Assembly (NCBI RefSeq): GCF_021028995.1
Contig: NZ_JAJJZG010000012.1
Location: forward strand, 1 to 64,000
Source: Halobacterium sp. KA-4
Lineage (GTDB): Archaea > Halobacteriota > Halobacteria > Halobacteriales > Halobacteriaceae
DNA length: 64,000 bases
Reading direction: 5' to 3'
Shown: positions 1 through 7,339 of the stretch, one piece after another
How the letters are laid out: every line of letters begins with the position of its first letter
Position numbering within the stretch: position 1 is the first letter of the stretch
Translations under genes and position numbers: made by a program
Notes under the pieces: generated by a model
Told to the model about the DNA's origin: nothing
The model's input: the letters and a program-made list of their open reading frames with translations, nothing else
Databases searched by the model: none

Positions 1-5
1 TACGT

Positions 6-34
6 GGCGACGCCCCGCCGAGGCGGGCGTCGCC
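6..34. repeat. GC-rich inverted repeat at window edge
   Basis: An inverted repeat GGCGACGCCCCGCC / GGCGGGCGTCGCC with a 2-base loop and one extra C on the left arm. It resembles the hairpins found before many minus-strand genes further right, but no minus-strand start is visible beside it. From about 40 to 332 I see no supportable gene. Confidence 0.5.
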
Positions 35-332
35 TCTGGTGGTGGCCTTTCGAGGAGTTCATCGATATGGTAACCCGAGCAGCGTGGACGGCCCTCGCGG
101 TGCGTCGGGCCGTCCCCGCAAATCGGCCACCTGATGATCGGTTCCACCGGTAATCAGTGACGGAGTTAGCCCCCCGCTCGGAGTGGCAACGCTGTCGAGT
201 CGGCGGCTGACCGCCGCCGACAGCGACAGCTCTCTATTGGTTCGTCCAAGATTCTCACATCGAGACCGCCGGTGCAACCGCTCCGCCACAGAATTCAGGC
301 TTCAGAAACAGCTAGCCGAGGATGCTTTGTGA

Positions 333-1469
333 GGTACTGAGTGTGAATTCGAGGTCGTCGCCTCCGTCGAACCGCGTGAGATCCGCCGGCGGTTGTTCGA
401 GAAAGCCAACGAGCGCTATCCGATCGTCCGGCAGCCGACGCTCGGCGAGGACACTCAGAAACTGGAGGTGTACAGCGCGGTCGCTGACGACCTTGGGGTG
501 TCGCTCGAGGAGTGCTATCGAGGGATGTACGCCGATCTCGAAGACAACAAGCGACTCGTCCGAATCGGCACGCGGACGGCCGACCAGTACGCCAGTGATG
601 AAGATGCGTCGACGTCGACGACCAACCTGACCGGCAGCAGCGACGCGGCGTACGAACACACGGACCTCACCGTGGACTGGCTGTTGACGCGCTACAACCT
701 CGCGCTCGCTCAGGCGGTGCTCTACGACGCCACAGAAATGCGGATTCGGGTGTGGGACCACTTCGGGACGGTGTTCAGCTACGTGAAGCTGTTCGGGTTG
801 ATGCATCGCATCTATCCGATCGACGCCGACGGTGAGCGCGTCGCGAGCACGGACCAGGCCGTAGGATATGAGGCCGTACTGGACGGCCCGGCGTCGCTGT
901 TCTCGAAGTCGCAGAAGTACGGGATCCGGATGGCGAACTTCCTGCCGGCGCTGCCCCTCTGTGACCGGTGGGGGATGACGGCGAAGATTCTCGTCGACGA
1001 AACGGCCGGCGCGACGCGACAGTTCGCACTCGATCACACAGAGGGCCTCGATTCGCACTACAGTGTTGGCAAGCGGTTCGATAGCGACGTGGAGCGGACG
1101 CTCGCCGATAAATGGGAGCGAGCGAATACGGACTGGGAGTTGGTGCGGGAAGACGACGTCTTCGATCTGGGTGCTGAGGTGATGATTCCCGACTTCGCGA
1201 TCGAGCATCCCGATGGCAGGCGTGCGATTCTCGAGATCGTCGGCTTCTGGACACCCGAGTATCTAGACGCGAAGCTGGAGAAGATTCGAAAGGTGGAGGC
1301 CGACAATTTCGTGCTGGCTGTCTCAGAGCGGCTGGATTGTGCAAGCGAGGAGTTCGGGAGCGCCGCCGATCGAGTGCTGTGGTTCAAAACTGGAATTCAC
1401 GTCTACGACGTAGTCGATTTAGCTGAACAATACGCGACAGAGATGCCACAGAGTCAAGAGCAGGCTTGA
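333..1469 (+). pseudogene. 5'-truncated DUF790/Bax1-type nuclease
   Basis: The reading frame is open from just after a TGA at 330-332, but the first possible start is TTG at 393. Homology-like sequence already begins before it (FEVVASVEPREIRRRLFEKA), so the N-terminal part of the protein is missing. The C-terminal half carries the PD-(D/E)XK-like nuclease core of DUF790: MIPDFAIEHPDG, then LEIVGFWTPEYLDAKLEK. This family includes Bax1, a partner nuclease of the XPB helicase in archaeal DNA repair (family knowledge). Full-length haloarchaeal members are, from memory, nearer 450-500 residues. The gene stops 3 bases before an IS element. It is probably a decaying remnant, although a shortened product from TTG 393 (358 residues) could still be made. 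Confidence 0.72.
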
Positions 1470-1472
1470 AAG

Positions 1473-2412
1473 GGCTGTGTTGAATCGCTGTAAGGCGGAG
1501 AGATTCACTGTTTGACGAAGCGTTTGATGTTATAGACGACACACATCAGCGCGATTTCGCGGAATTCACGGAACCATGACCGCGCTCGCACGGCGAAGCC
1601 GAGCGAGCGCTTCACAGCCGAGTTCACGGTTTCGGTCATAGAGCGTTGATTGTAGCGGTTATCGTCGATTCTGGCGTTGTGTGCGTGGTCGTACGGAGCG
1701 AAGATGCGGTGCTTGATCAGCGGTCTGATCCCGAGGTCGCGCAATCCTTCACGAAGCGATTGCTTGTCATAGCCTTTATCGGCCGCGAGAGACCGCAGAT
1801 CGCCCGCGTTCCGGCGGGCGATCTGCTCAGCGAGGTCTGCGTCGCTTCCTTCCCGATTCGTTGAGCAGTGAACGTCAAGGACAGCCTGAGACGCTGTATC
1901 GACGAGCTTCGTGACTTTCAGCTTCTGAACGCGGTAGCTGATTCGCTGGCAGTAGTGGCGGCTGGCTGGTGAGCGGTCGTAGAACGTAGCGTCGATGGCA
2001 GCGTGTTCAGAGAGACCGTGCAGCTGCGCCGACTGGCGCAGCAGCACTCGACAGACGCTCATGCTGATCCGGTCGAACGCCTTACACAACGTGGAGGACG
2101 CGGGGAGATCGGCCGCGTCGAGGCCGATCTCCCCAGTTATTTGTGGCATCTCTTTGAGCAGGTCGATCGTCATGCGGTACGATGTATCGAGGTAAATCCG
2201 CAGACAGTGGAGGGAAACGAGTGCGTAGTCGGCGAATCCACCGCCACCGTCCGGGGCGGCGGATTCGCCTCCATCGCCAGTAACTCTTTGAGCAACCGGC
2301 ACAACTTCCCCGATGAAGCGGGAGATTTGCGTCATAGACAACCGCACTCTCCCGCTTCAACTCCTTTGGTTTAGCGGCCTACCTCGCTGCTGTATGGCGA
2401 TTCAACACGGCC
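1473..2412. mobile_element. IS5-type insertion sequence, 940 bp
   Basis: The ends are imperfect inverted repeats: GGCTGTGTTGAATCGC at 1473-1488 and its complement (one mismatch, GGCCGTGTTGAATCGC) ending at 2412. They enclose a single transposase gene. The flanking bases (CTTGAAAG on the left, GATCGAAC on the right) do not match as a target duplication, so the element may have taken part in a deletion or recombination after insertion. That would fit with its position between a truncated gene and the replication origin. Confidence 0.8.
1505..2335 (-). CDS. IS5-family DDE transposase
   Basis: Cuts and joins IS ends with a DDE catalytic triad. The likely triad is D in AIDATFYDRS (middle), D in LAADKGYDKQSLR and E in SMTETVNSAVKRSLG (C-terminal third), the usual IS5 layout. 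About 276 residues from ATG 2335, which is normal for a compact single-ORF IS5 transposase; a GTG at 2347 would add four residues. No frameshift or stop interrupts it, so the element looks intact. It ends 32 bp inside the left terminal repeat. Confidence 0.85.
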   Translation of the reverse strand: MTQISRFIGEVVPVAQRVTGDGGESAAPDGGGGFADYALVSLHCLRIYLDTSYRMTIDLLKEMPQITGEIGLDAADLPASSTLCKAFDRISMSVCRVLLRQSAQLHGLSEHAAIDATFYDRSPASRHYCQRISYRVQKLKVTKLVDTASQAVLDVHCSTNREGSDADLAEQIARRNAGDLRSLAADKGYDKQSLREGLRDLGIRPLIKHRIFAPYDHAHNARIDDNRYNQRSMTETVNSAVKRSLGFAVRARSWFREFREIALMCVVYNIKRFVKQ

Positions 2413-2481
2413 GATCGAACCGATATTCGACGAGAACTCGATGAAACTCAGGTACGTGGTATCACGGTCTGGACCTGACCA

Positions 2482-2503
2482 GCCCCCGTTTTTCGAGTTG
2501 TAA
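2482..2503 (-). promoter_or_regulatory. ORB-like box 1 (origin recognition box)
   Basis: Reads TTACAACTCGAAAAACGGGGGC on the minus strand. It matches the haloarchaeal ORB pattern of a TTACA(A/C)YTCGAAA core followed by a G-string. Outermost left box of the cluster between the IS element and orc1. Confidence 0.7.
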
Positions 2504-2523
2504 ATGGGATAGGGGTGCGGTGG

Positions 2524-2545
2524 ACACCCCTATTTCGTGTTGTAA
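2524..2545 (-). promoter_or_regulatory. ORB-like box 2
   Basis: Minus-strand TTACAACACGAAATAGGGGTGT, with one core change (ACACGAAA). Lies 23 bp start-to-start from box 3, so two Orc1 molecules could bind on nearly the same helix face. Confidence 0.75.
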
Positions 2546-2546
2546 G

Positions 2547-2568
2547 ACACCCCTATTTCGAGATGTAA
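2547..2568 (-). promoter_or_regulatory. ORB-like box 3
   Basis: Minus-strand TTACATCTCGAAATAGGGGTGT. Tandem with box 2, same orientation. Confidence 0.75.
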
Positions 2569-2702
2569 ATATGCCGCCTACGCCCTCTACAGCCCATCTA
2601 TCCGGTATTCCAGCTTCAGGGACGATGTCCACAGTTGCCTACTCGAAATGAAGGCAGCTGCGGATCGCGATGAGCATCCACTTGTGAGTACATCGCAAAA
2701 AC

Positions 2703-2725
2703 ACACCCCCTATTTCGAGTTGTAA
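2703..2725 (-). promoter_or_regulatory. ORB-like box 4
   Basis: Minus-strand TTACAACTCGAAATAGGGGG followed by TGT; consensus core with one extra G in the G-string. Confidence 0.78.
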
Positions 2726-2766
2726 CGCGAACGGCCGCTCCCGTATCGAAGATCGATATCCGAGAC

Positions 2767-2788
2767 ACACCCCTATTTCGAGTTGTAA
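2767..2788 (-). promoter_or_regulatory. ORB-like box 5
   Basis: Minus-strand TTACAACTCGAAATAGGGGTGT, the consensus copy. It lies 39 bp beyond the orc1 stop codon. Confidence 0.8.
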
Positions 2789-2827
2789 ACGAAAGGGGGG
2801 GTCAAATCGGAAGCCTCAGTCGGGACT

Positions 2828-4261
2828 CTAGTTCAGAAACCCGTTCATTTTCGATTTCGCGATAGAGCGCATCATCTCTTCTTCTTGTTCCAGGTTAGCA
2901 AAACGATCGTCCTCCAGGATTCGTTCCATAATCGACTCAGGGTCTTCAGCGAGGTCGAAGTGCATGTGGATGCCTTTTCCCCGTCCTCGACCACGACGGT
3001 CGAACTCAAGGATGCCATAGGTCGCCTGTTCAGTAACATGGTTCACGAAGGTTTCTCGGCCATAGGAATCAGCTCCGAGAGTGTCACAGACGAACTGGTA
3101 GAGGCTGTAGGAGGGTCCGGCGGGAATCCAGTCCACACTGGCATTTGAGTAGTGGTCTGTCGCAGCAACGGCGAAGATACAGAGCTTCTTTTGCGTCGAG
3201 AGTCCACCGATATGCCGTAATTTCCGATCGGAGTCATATCGGTCCTGGGCAGTCCGGACGTGTGATTCTTCGACACGCTCGTCTCCTTGTTTATCGGCTA
3301 ATTCCCCGGACCACCGAAGCAGATCGATAGCCTTCCGTGCATCACCGTGTGTCTGAGAGCCGAACGCGGCGACGAGTGGGACGACGTCATCCGCGAGAGC
3401 CTCAGGCTTGAAGGCGTCTTCACGATTGCGGAGGATATGTCGAAGCTGCGTTGCGTCGTAATCCTCGAAGAAGATCTCGTCTGGATTGAATGAGCTATTC
3501 GCGCGGCTATTGAGATCAGACATGAAATCGACGTAGTTGGTTATCGCAGTGACGGAAACGGGGCCATCAAACCGGCCGAGGTCTCGAGCCCGCGAGAGTT
3601 GGTAAAGGAGTGAATTATATTCTGGTTCCGAGTATGGGCCGTCGAGCATGTCGACCTCGTCTAAGACGAAAATTACGCCGTCATAGTGTTCGCGCATGAT
3701 TTCCCACAGGCGCTCGAGTTTCTGATCTGTCGAGACCCCACTCTCGGGAACACCCGGTTCTTCATCGATATTTGCCGTCGCTTCTTGAATGAGACGATAG
3801 ACTGCACGACTGGTCGTACCTGGGCCCTCGCAGTTTATTGAAAACACACCGAACCGCATTCCCTGAGCCTCACTCAGCTCGACGATTTTCTTACAGACAG
3901 CATGGATAATCAGGGATTTCCCCGTTCCAGACGGCCCAGTCAGCAACATCTCCGGAATGCCGTGGTTCTGGAGAGCGGGTTTGAGATTTGTGATGACGGT
4001 CTTCAACTGCTCATCGCGACCAACGATCCGATCTTCGTCGATTATCGTATCCGGACGAACCAAATCCTTGTTTTCGAAGACAGTCTCAACAGATTCAGAT
4101 TGGAGCTCGTCCATAATCGAGATCCCGCTACCAGAATCGTCGAGCGTAGTTTGACTGCTGGTAGACTCCTCGGAGTTACTCTCTCCGTGCTCTCCGGGAA
4201 CCTCCGTTATAGATTCAGACTGTTCCGTCTGGTTATCTGTAACCGGCGATTCATCACCCAT
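2828..4261 (-). CDS. Orc1/Cdc6 replication initiator
   Basis: AAA+ initiator that binds ORB boxes and loads MCM at the origin. About 477 residues. An acidic, low-complexity N-terminal tail (about 60 residues) is followed by the AAA+ core with Walker A LLTGPSGTGKSLI and Walker B VIFVLDEVDML. The C-terminal part (RHIGGLSTQKKLCIFAVAA onward) is the winged helix that contacts DNA. I chose ATG 4261 over the TTG at 4267 because the TATA-like CTATAAATA at 4283-4291 then gives near-leaderless spacing. ORB boxes flank the gene on both sides (five below, five above), the classic haloarchaeal origin arrangement. An orc fragment at 5119-5205 suggests an earlier duplicate. No partition genes are visible beside it. 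Confidence 0.93.
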   Translation of the reverse strand: MGDESPVTDNQTEQSESITEVPGEHGESNSEESTSSQTTLDDSGSGISIMDELQSESVETVFENKDLVRPDTIIDEDRIVGRDEQLKTVITNLKPALQNHGIPEMLLTGPSGTGKSLIIHAVCKKIVELSEAQGMRFGVFSINCEGPGTTSRAVYRLIQEATANIDEEPGVPESGVSTDQKLERLWEIMREHYDGVIFVLDEVDMLDGPYSEPEYNSLLYQLSRARDLGRFDGPVSVTAITNYVDFMSDLNSRANSSFNPDEIFFEDYDATQLRHILRNREDAFKPEALADDVVPLVAAFGSQTHGDARKAIDLLRWSGELADKQGDERVEESHVRTAQDRYDSDRKLRHIGGLSTQKKLCIFAVAATDHYSNASVDWIPAGPSYSLYQFVCDTLGADSYGRETFVNHVTEQATYGILEFDRRGRGRGKGIHMHFDLAEDPESIMERILEDDRFANLEQEEEMMRSIAKSKMNGFLN

Positions 4262-4282
4262 ACCCAATCCTCTGTGGGCCTA

Positions 4283-4291
4283 CTATAAATA
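4283..4291 (-). promoter_or_regulatory. TATA box of orc1
   Basis: CTATAAATA (read on +) lies 22-30 bp upstream of ATG 4261, consistent with a leaderless transcript. ORB-like box 6 lies 10 bp further upstream, so initiator binding could repress its own promoter (inference). Confidence 0.6.
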
Positions 4292-4300
4292 GGTAAAGGC

Positions 4301-4319
4301 AACCTATTTCGATTTGTAA
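4301..4319 (-). promoter_or_regulatory. ORB-like box 6 (degenerate)
   Basis: Minus-strand TTACAAATCGAAATAGGTT. The core is kept but the G-string is lost. It sits directly upstream of the orc1 TATA box. Confidence 0.55.
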
Positions 4320-4398
4320 TCTCGAAGATTCACCCGGTGGAGTTACTGAGTCGGCAGTCTCCTCATTCTAAGTGTCGAACCGGTTTCGATACAGAGAC

Positions 4399-4420
4399 GC
4401 ACCCCTATTTCGAGTTGTAT
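4399..4420 (-). promoter_or_regulatory. ORB-like box 7
   Basis: Minus-strand ATACAACTCGAAATAGGGGTGC; consensus apart from the end bases. Confidence 0.72.
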
Positions 4421-4453
4421 AGTCGTGTCAAAGATTAAATTGAATCTAGCCAC

Positions 4454-4475
4454 ACACCCCTTTTTCGAGTTGTAA
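4454..4475 (-). promoter_or_regulatory. ORB-like box 8
   Basis: Minus-strand TTACAACTCGAAAAAGGGGTGT; A in place of T before the G-string, as in boxes 9 and 10. Confidence 0.78.
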
Positions 4476-4649
4476 CGGATTGGGAGCCTCTAACACGGTT
4501 TCGAGATATTCTTGACGCCCGGTCGTGTCATATCAATAGTATTGGTCGGAAGTAGTTCAGCCCACCCGTTGAGAACCCACCCAAGAGAAGTCACGAACCA
4601 TCCTCGAAGACCAGCTTGACCACTACTCCACGGGAGAGTCCTCACACCC

Positions 4650-4671
4650 CCACCCCTTTTTCGAGTTGTAA
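4650..4671 (-). promoter_or_regulatory. ORB-like box 9
   Basis: Minus-strand TTACAACTCGAAAAAGGGGTGG, followed by more G residues. It pairs as an inverted partner with box 10, about 330 bp away. Confidence 0.8.
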
Positions 4672-4795
4672 CGCACAACAGCGGGAGGGACAGATGAGCT
4701 GTTAGACGAGATCGAAACACCACGAAACTGCGGTAGAGAGCTTCAAACAGCGATTCTCACGGTGTTCCTCGAACAAACCCATGTCGATCCTACTA

Positions 4796-4834
4796 CTCAC
4801 GGATACGTAAGCTTCCTTACGTATCGTTCGTGAG
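4796..4834. repeat. Inverted repeat in putative unwinding region
   Basis: A perfect 10-bp inverted repeat GATACGTAAG / CTTACGTATC (4802-4811 and 4816-4825, 4-base loop) is extended by an outer CTCACG / CGTGAG pair. It lies between the two oppositely oriented ORB boxes 9 and 10, where the duplex unwinding element is expected. A second shorter repeat, ATGGGA / TCCCAT, follows at about 4865-4888. Confidence 0.65.
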
Positions 4835-4998
4835 AACCACCTAGTGCGGATGTTGTTTGCTACCATGGGACATAAAGGTTCCCATCTTATAGTCCTATGT
4901 AGAATTTCGGGGTAAGGAGGCGTGATACCTCTAAAAACCGGTTATTCGAGTTGTTTGAGCCTTCTTCGGCTTTCTCTCCCCACCCCACCCTTGTTCTG

Positions 4999-5020
4999 TT
5001 ACAACTCGAAAAAGGGGTGG
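4999..5020 (+). promoter_or_regulatory. ORB-like box 10 (inverted)
   Basis: Plus-strand TTACAACTCGAAAAAGGGGTGG, followed by GGGTGTC. It is the only box in this orientation, so it faces box 9 across the intervening segment, as in canonical archaeal origins. Confidence 0.8.
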
Positions 5021-5118
5021 GGGTGTCACCCACCTCTCGAGGCAGGACCTCGCTCGAGAATCCATTACCTACCTACGGCCTACACTCCAAGGGGATCGTC
5101 CACCAAATATGCTTCTAC

Positions 5119-5205
5119 AGCCCGTTAGGGACGGGGCAGTCACTCATCATCAACGCAGTTTGTCAGCAGGTTCTCGAACCCGCGAATCCACAGAGTGACC
5201 GATCT
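5119..5205 (+). pseudogene. Degenerate orc1/cdc6 fragment (Walker A region)
   Basis: The plus frame reads SPLGTGQSLIINAVCQQVLE. This closely parallels GPSGTGKSLIIHAVCKKIVE of the intact Orc1 at 2828-4261, but on the opposite strand. The essential Walker A lysine is replaced by Q and the rest of the gene is absent; on either side the similarity stops within a few codons. I read it as the relic of a second initiator gene that once faced this origin from the other side. Confidence 0.7.
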
Positions 5206-5231
5206 ACTACGAGATGTCGGCAGAGTTCGTC

Positions 5232-5555
5232 TTATTCGTCGGGATTGACTGGCGATTTATATTTTGACTTGATTTTTTCTCCCTCCCGCCACTGCCAGTA
5301 GTAGTACCGGTTGTCGTTGATCTCCTTGATCGTGATTGTGGCTTTCGACGGGACGTCGTCCGGGAGGTCATTCGGCCGATCCTCGACTTCGTCGTCATCT
5401 GATTGCTCCTCGAGGCGGGCCTCGCGAGCTTTGTGCTCTGCTAGCTCCTCGGCGTAGCGTGCGACCTGCTGGAGCTGATCTGGAGCGTACCCGTTGAGGG
5501 AATTGACGATGTCTGTCGGGAGTTCTGCCGGTGGCGTCGGTGGCTCGTAGGGCAT
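5232..5555 (-). CDS. Small acidic hypothetical protein with KSKYKSPV-type C-terminus
   Basis: About 107 residues from ATG 5555 (MPYEPPTPPAELPTDIV). The N-terminal half predicts helices rich in E, R and A; the C-terminal half is a basic beta-like segment, ATITIKEINDNRYYYWQWREGEKIKSKYKSP. This W/Y-rich strand pattern resembles small DNA-binding modules in haloarchaeal mobile DNA, but I cannot name a function. A longer TTG start at 5579 would run into the repeated palindrome at 5572-5612, so ATG 5555 is preferred. That palindrome lies 16 bp upstream and may control this gene. Confidence 0.65.
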   Translation of the reverse strand: MPYEPPTPPAELPTDIVNSLNGYAPDQLQQVARYAEELAEHKAREARLEEQSDDDEVEDRPNDLPDDVPSKATITIKEINDNRYYYWQWREGEKIKSKYKSPVNPDE

Positions 5556-5571
5556 TGGCTGTCGCCTCGTG

Positions 5572-5612
5572 TTAACCAACAGAAGCCATCAATTCATAGC
5601 TCTGTTGGTTAA
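5572..5612. repeat. Long-spacer palindrome copy 1
   Basis: TTAACCAACA at 5572-5581 and TGTTGGTTAA at 5603-5612, 21-base spacer. It directly follows the TAA stop of the SWIM gene and lies 16 bp before ATG 5555. Confidence 0.9.
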
Positions 5613-6440
5613 TTACGCCTGGTTCGATTCAGTCGGGAGTCGACCGTCCGGGCGAGGAACCCGTCTTTGCTTGATTTCGTGGTCTACCCGGCGGATGTGT
5701 TTGCAGCCGCCCTCGGGCTCTCGTTGCTGCCAGTCCGGACAGGTGCAGGATTCGCTAATTACGTCGACCTCGTACCACCTCCCCGAGGCTGACTGCACCT
5801 CGTACCGGCCACCCTTTTTGAGCAGCGAGACTGCCATTGTTTCGTCGACGGCCCGTCGAGTTCGCGGTTCGAGGTCTGCACACTGGTTCGAGTGCTTCGT
5901 GACGACCATCCGGTCGCGAACATCGCCAGTTCGTCCACCGTCCGACGCCACGGCGCCGGGAGGAGTCTGGAGCTGATCCTGCAGCAGGTCTTCAATCGGA
6001 TGACCCTCCGGCCACAGATAGTGGACTTCCCGCCGATCGCGATGGTCGTAGGAGCCACAGGCGGCAGCGCTCCCAGTCCAGACACACCACGCCCCGAGTG
6101 CTGCCATCACGTCGACGATGACTCGCGGAACAGCGTCGTATTCGTCGGGGTAGAATACCCGGAAGCGAGTACATGCCTCCTGCGGCGGAACCGTCTCCCA
6201 CCACTCGACGTCGTCGTCCCAGCTGTTGCACATCGCGTCGTCCTCTCCGTAGCCGACAGTCACGCCGTCAATCTGCGGTACCTCCACCGATGTGTCGTCA
6301 GCCTCGTCTTCGAGCAGCCGAAGGACGGCGTACCGGAGATACTCGTGTTCCGGATGGTCTGATGATTGGGCGACCTGCTCGTGGTGCTCTGCGACTCGCT
6401 CTGCCTCGTCGAGAACGGTCGTTAGATATCGGTCGGTCAT
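5613..6440 (-). CDS. SWIM zinc-finger protein
   Basis: About 275 residues. The C-terminus holds a SWIM finger: two Cys in CTCPDW, then C and H in GGCKHIRRV. SWIM domains bind DNA or proteins and are common in mobile elements of haloarchaea (family knowledge). The first ~200 residues have no motif I recognise: an acidic helical start, then a W- and C-containing beta-rich part. The gene is bracketed by two copies of the long-spacer palindrome (5572-5612 and 6492-6533) and has a hairpin at 6460-6483 just upstream of its ATG. Divergent from the HTH-NTase pair beginning at 6665. Confidence 0.82.
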   Translation of the reverse strand: MTDRYLTTVLDEAERVAEHHEQVAQSSDHPEHEYLRYAVLRLLEDEADDTSVEVPQIDGVTVGYGEDDAMCNSWDDDVEWWETVPPQEACTRFRVFYPDEYDAVPRVIVDVMAALGAWCVWTGSAAACGSYDHRDRREVHYLWPEGHPIEDLLQDQLQTPPGAVASDGGRTGDVRDRMVVTKHSNQCADLEPRTRRAVDETMAVSLLKKGGRYEVQSASGRWYEVDVISESCTCPDWQQREPEGGCKHIRRVDHEIKQRRVPRPDGRLPTESNQA

Positions 6441-6459
6441 AGTTCGTGGAGACGGGACT

Positions 6460-6483
6460 GCGCCTCCGCCCCTCGGCGGGCGC
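6460..6483 (-). repeat. Pre-start hairpin (GCGC-CCGCC family)
   Basis: GCGC at 6460-6463 pairs with 6480-6483 and CCGCC at 6466-6470 with 6475-6479. The loop is CCTC and CT is bulged. About 20 bp upstream of ATG 6440. Confidence 0.7.
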
Positions 6484-6491
6484 TGATAGAC

Positions 6492-6533
6492 TTAACCAAC
6501 AAATAGCGATCAGTCGTATCCTCTGTTGGTTAA
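6492..6533. repeat. Long-spacer palindrome copy 2
   Basis: TTAACCAACA at 6492-6501 and TGTTGGTTAA at 6524-6533, 22-base spacer. The only copy not at a gene 3' end: it lies in the divergent gap between the SWIM gene and the HTH gene at 6665. Confidence 0.9.
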
Positions 6534-6593
6534 TTCATTTCTGCTCGAATGCTGCGCCGGATCGGACTACCGGAGCCAAGAATTATATATCTG

Positions 6594-6611
6594 TATAGAG
6601 ATAACTCTATA
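6594..6611. promoter_or_regulatory. Operator-like palindrome upstream of HTH-NTase module 1
   Basis: A perfect TATAGAG-ATAA-CTCTATA inverted repeat in an A+T-rich patch that begins AATTATATATC at 6581. It is well placed to overlap a core promoter for the operon at 6665 and to bind the HTH protein encoded there (inference). Confidence 0.55.
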
Positions 6612-6664
6612 GGAAATACGGGGGACAAGACTAATACCGTTAGATGCGATACCGATAACTAGCA

Positions 6665-7339
6665 ATGATGGAGTACGTCGACGAGACCGCGGCGAAGATC
6701 ATGGTCGCGGCCCGGCCGGGCGACTCGATCCGTCGAATCGCCCAGAAGATCGACGGCTCCTACTCCTGGGTCTACGACTGGATCGAGCGGTTGGAGGACG
6801 CAGGCTTCATCCGGCGTGAGGACGGCGTCTACATCGAGAATTACGCTGTCAGGGATCGCTACTACGATCTCGTCGCCGCTATTTCTCGCGCTGTTCCCCC
6901 CTCGATCGACGACGGCTACGTCATTCCGCACTTCGCCGGGATGCCCTTTGCGTACACGAAAATCGACGGCGTCTACGTCTGGACCCACGGCGGCTATCAG
7001 ATCGCCCGGGGCCACGACGATTATCCGATCTTCATCCAGGTCGCCGACCGGGATGTTGAGCAGTGGACGGCATTCTTTGATGAGTTCGGGATTCCGAGCC
7101 GGATCGAAGAGCGGCCGGATGCGAGCGACTACGACGCGACCGTCTCGTACGTGTTGTTCCCGACGAGTGGGGGCATCACTCGCGAGTGGGTCGACGGCAA
7201 TCCGGTCATTCCGTTGGACGATGCAATCGAGCACATGTTGGAGTACCGGGTGAACTACGAGCCGGCGTTGGAGATGATCGCTGACGAGTACGACCGCGAT
7301 ATTGACGCGTCCCACGAGGATCCGCGTTTGAACGCATGA
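6665..7339 (+). CDS. Winged-HTH partner of nucleotidyltransferase, module 1 (AbiEi-like role)
   Basis: About 224 residues. The N-terminal 60 residues form a winged HTH (DSIRRIAQKIDGSYSWVYDWIERLEDAGFI). The remaining ~160 residues are a mixed alpha/beta domain with the conserved stretch VYVWTHGGYQIARG and VDGNPVIPLDDAI. The stop overlaps the start of the nucleotidyltransferase by four bases (ATGA), so the pair is translationally coupled. The layout, an HTH-plus-domain protein followed by an MNT-like nucleotidyltransferase, parallels AbiEi/AbiEii toxin-antitoxin systems. The homologue at 17042-17707 has the same partner and the same order. Two ATGs (6665, 6668) are possible starts. Confidence 0.78.
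   Translation: MMEYVDETAAKIMVAARPGDSIRRIAQKIDGSYSWVYDWIERLEDAGFIRREDGVYIENYAVRDRYYDLVAAISRAVPPSIDDGYVIPHFAGMPFAYTKIDGVYVWTHGGYQIARGHDDYPIFIQVADRDVEQWTAFFDEFGIPSRIEERPDASDYDATVSYVLFPTSGGITREWVDGNPVIPLDDAIEHMLEYRVNYEPALEMIADEYDRDIDASHEDPRLNA

Noticed and set aside
312-1208. Long minus-strand frame opposite the Bax1-type gene
   Set aside because: It mirrors the coding strand of a recognisable nuclease and has no family character; typical antisense frame in G+C-rich DNA.
2415-2827. ORB boxes as CRISPR-like or satellite repeats
   Set aside because: Sequence and placement around orc1 match archaeal origin recognition boxes.
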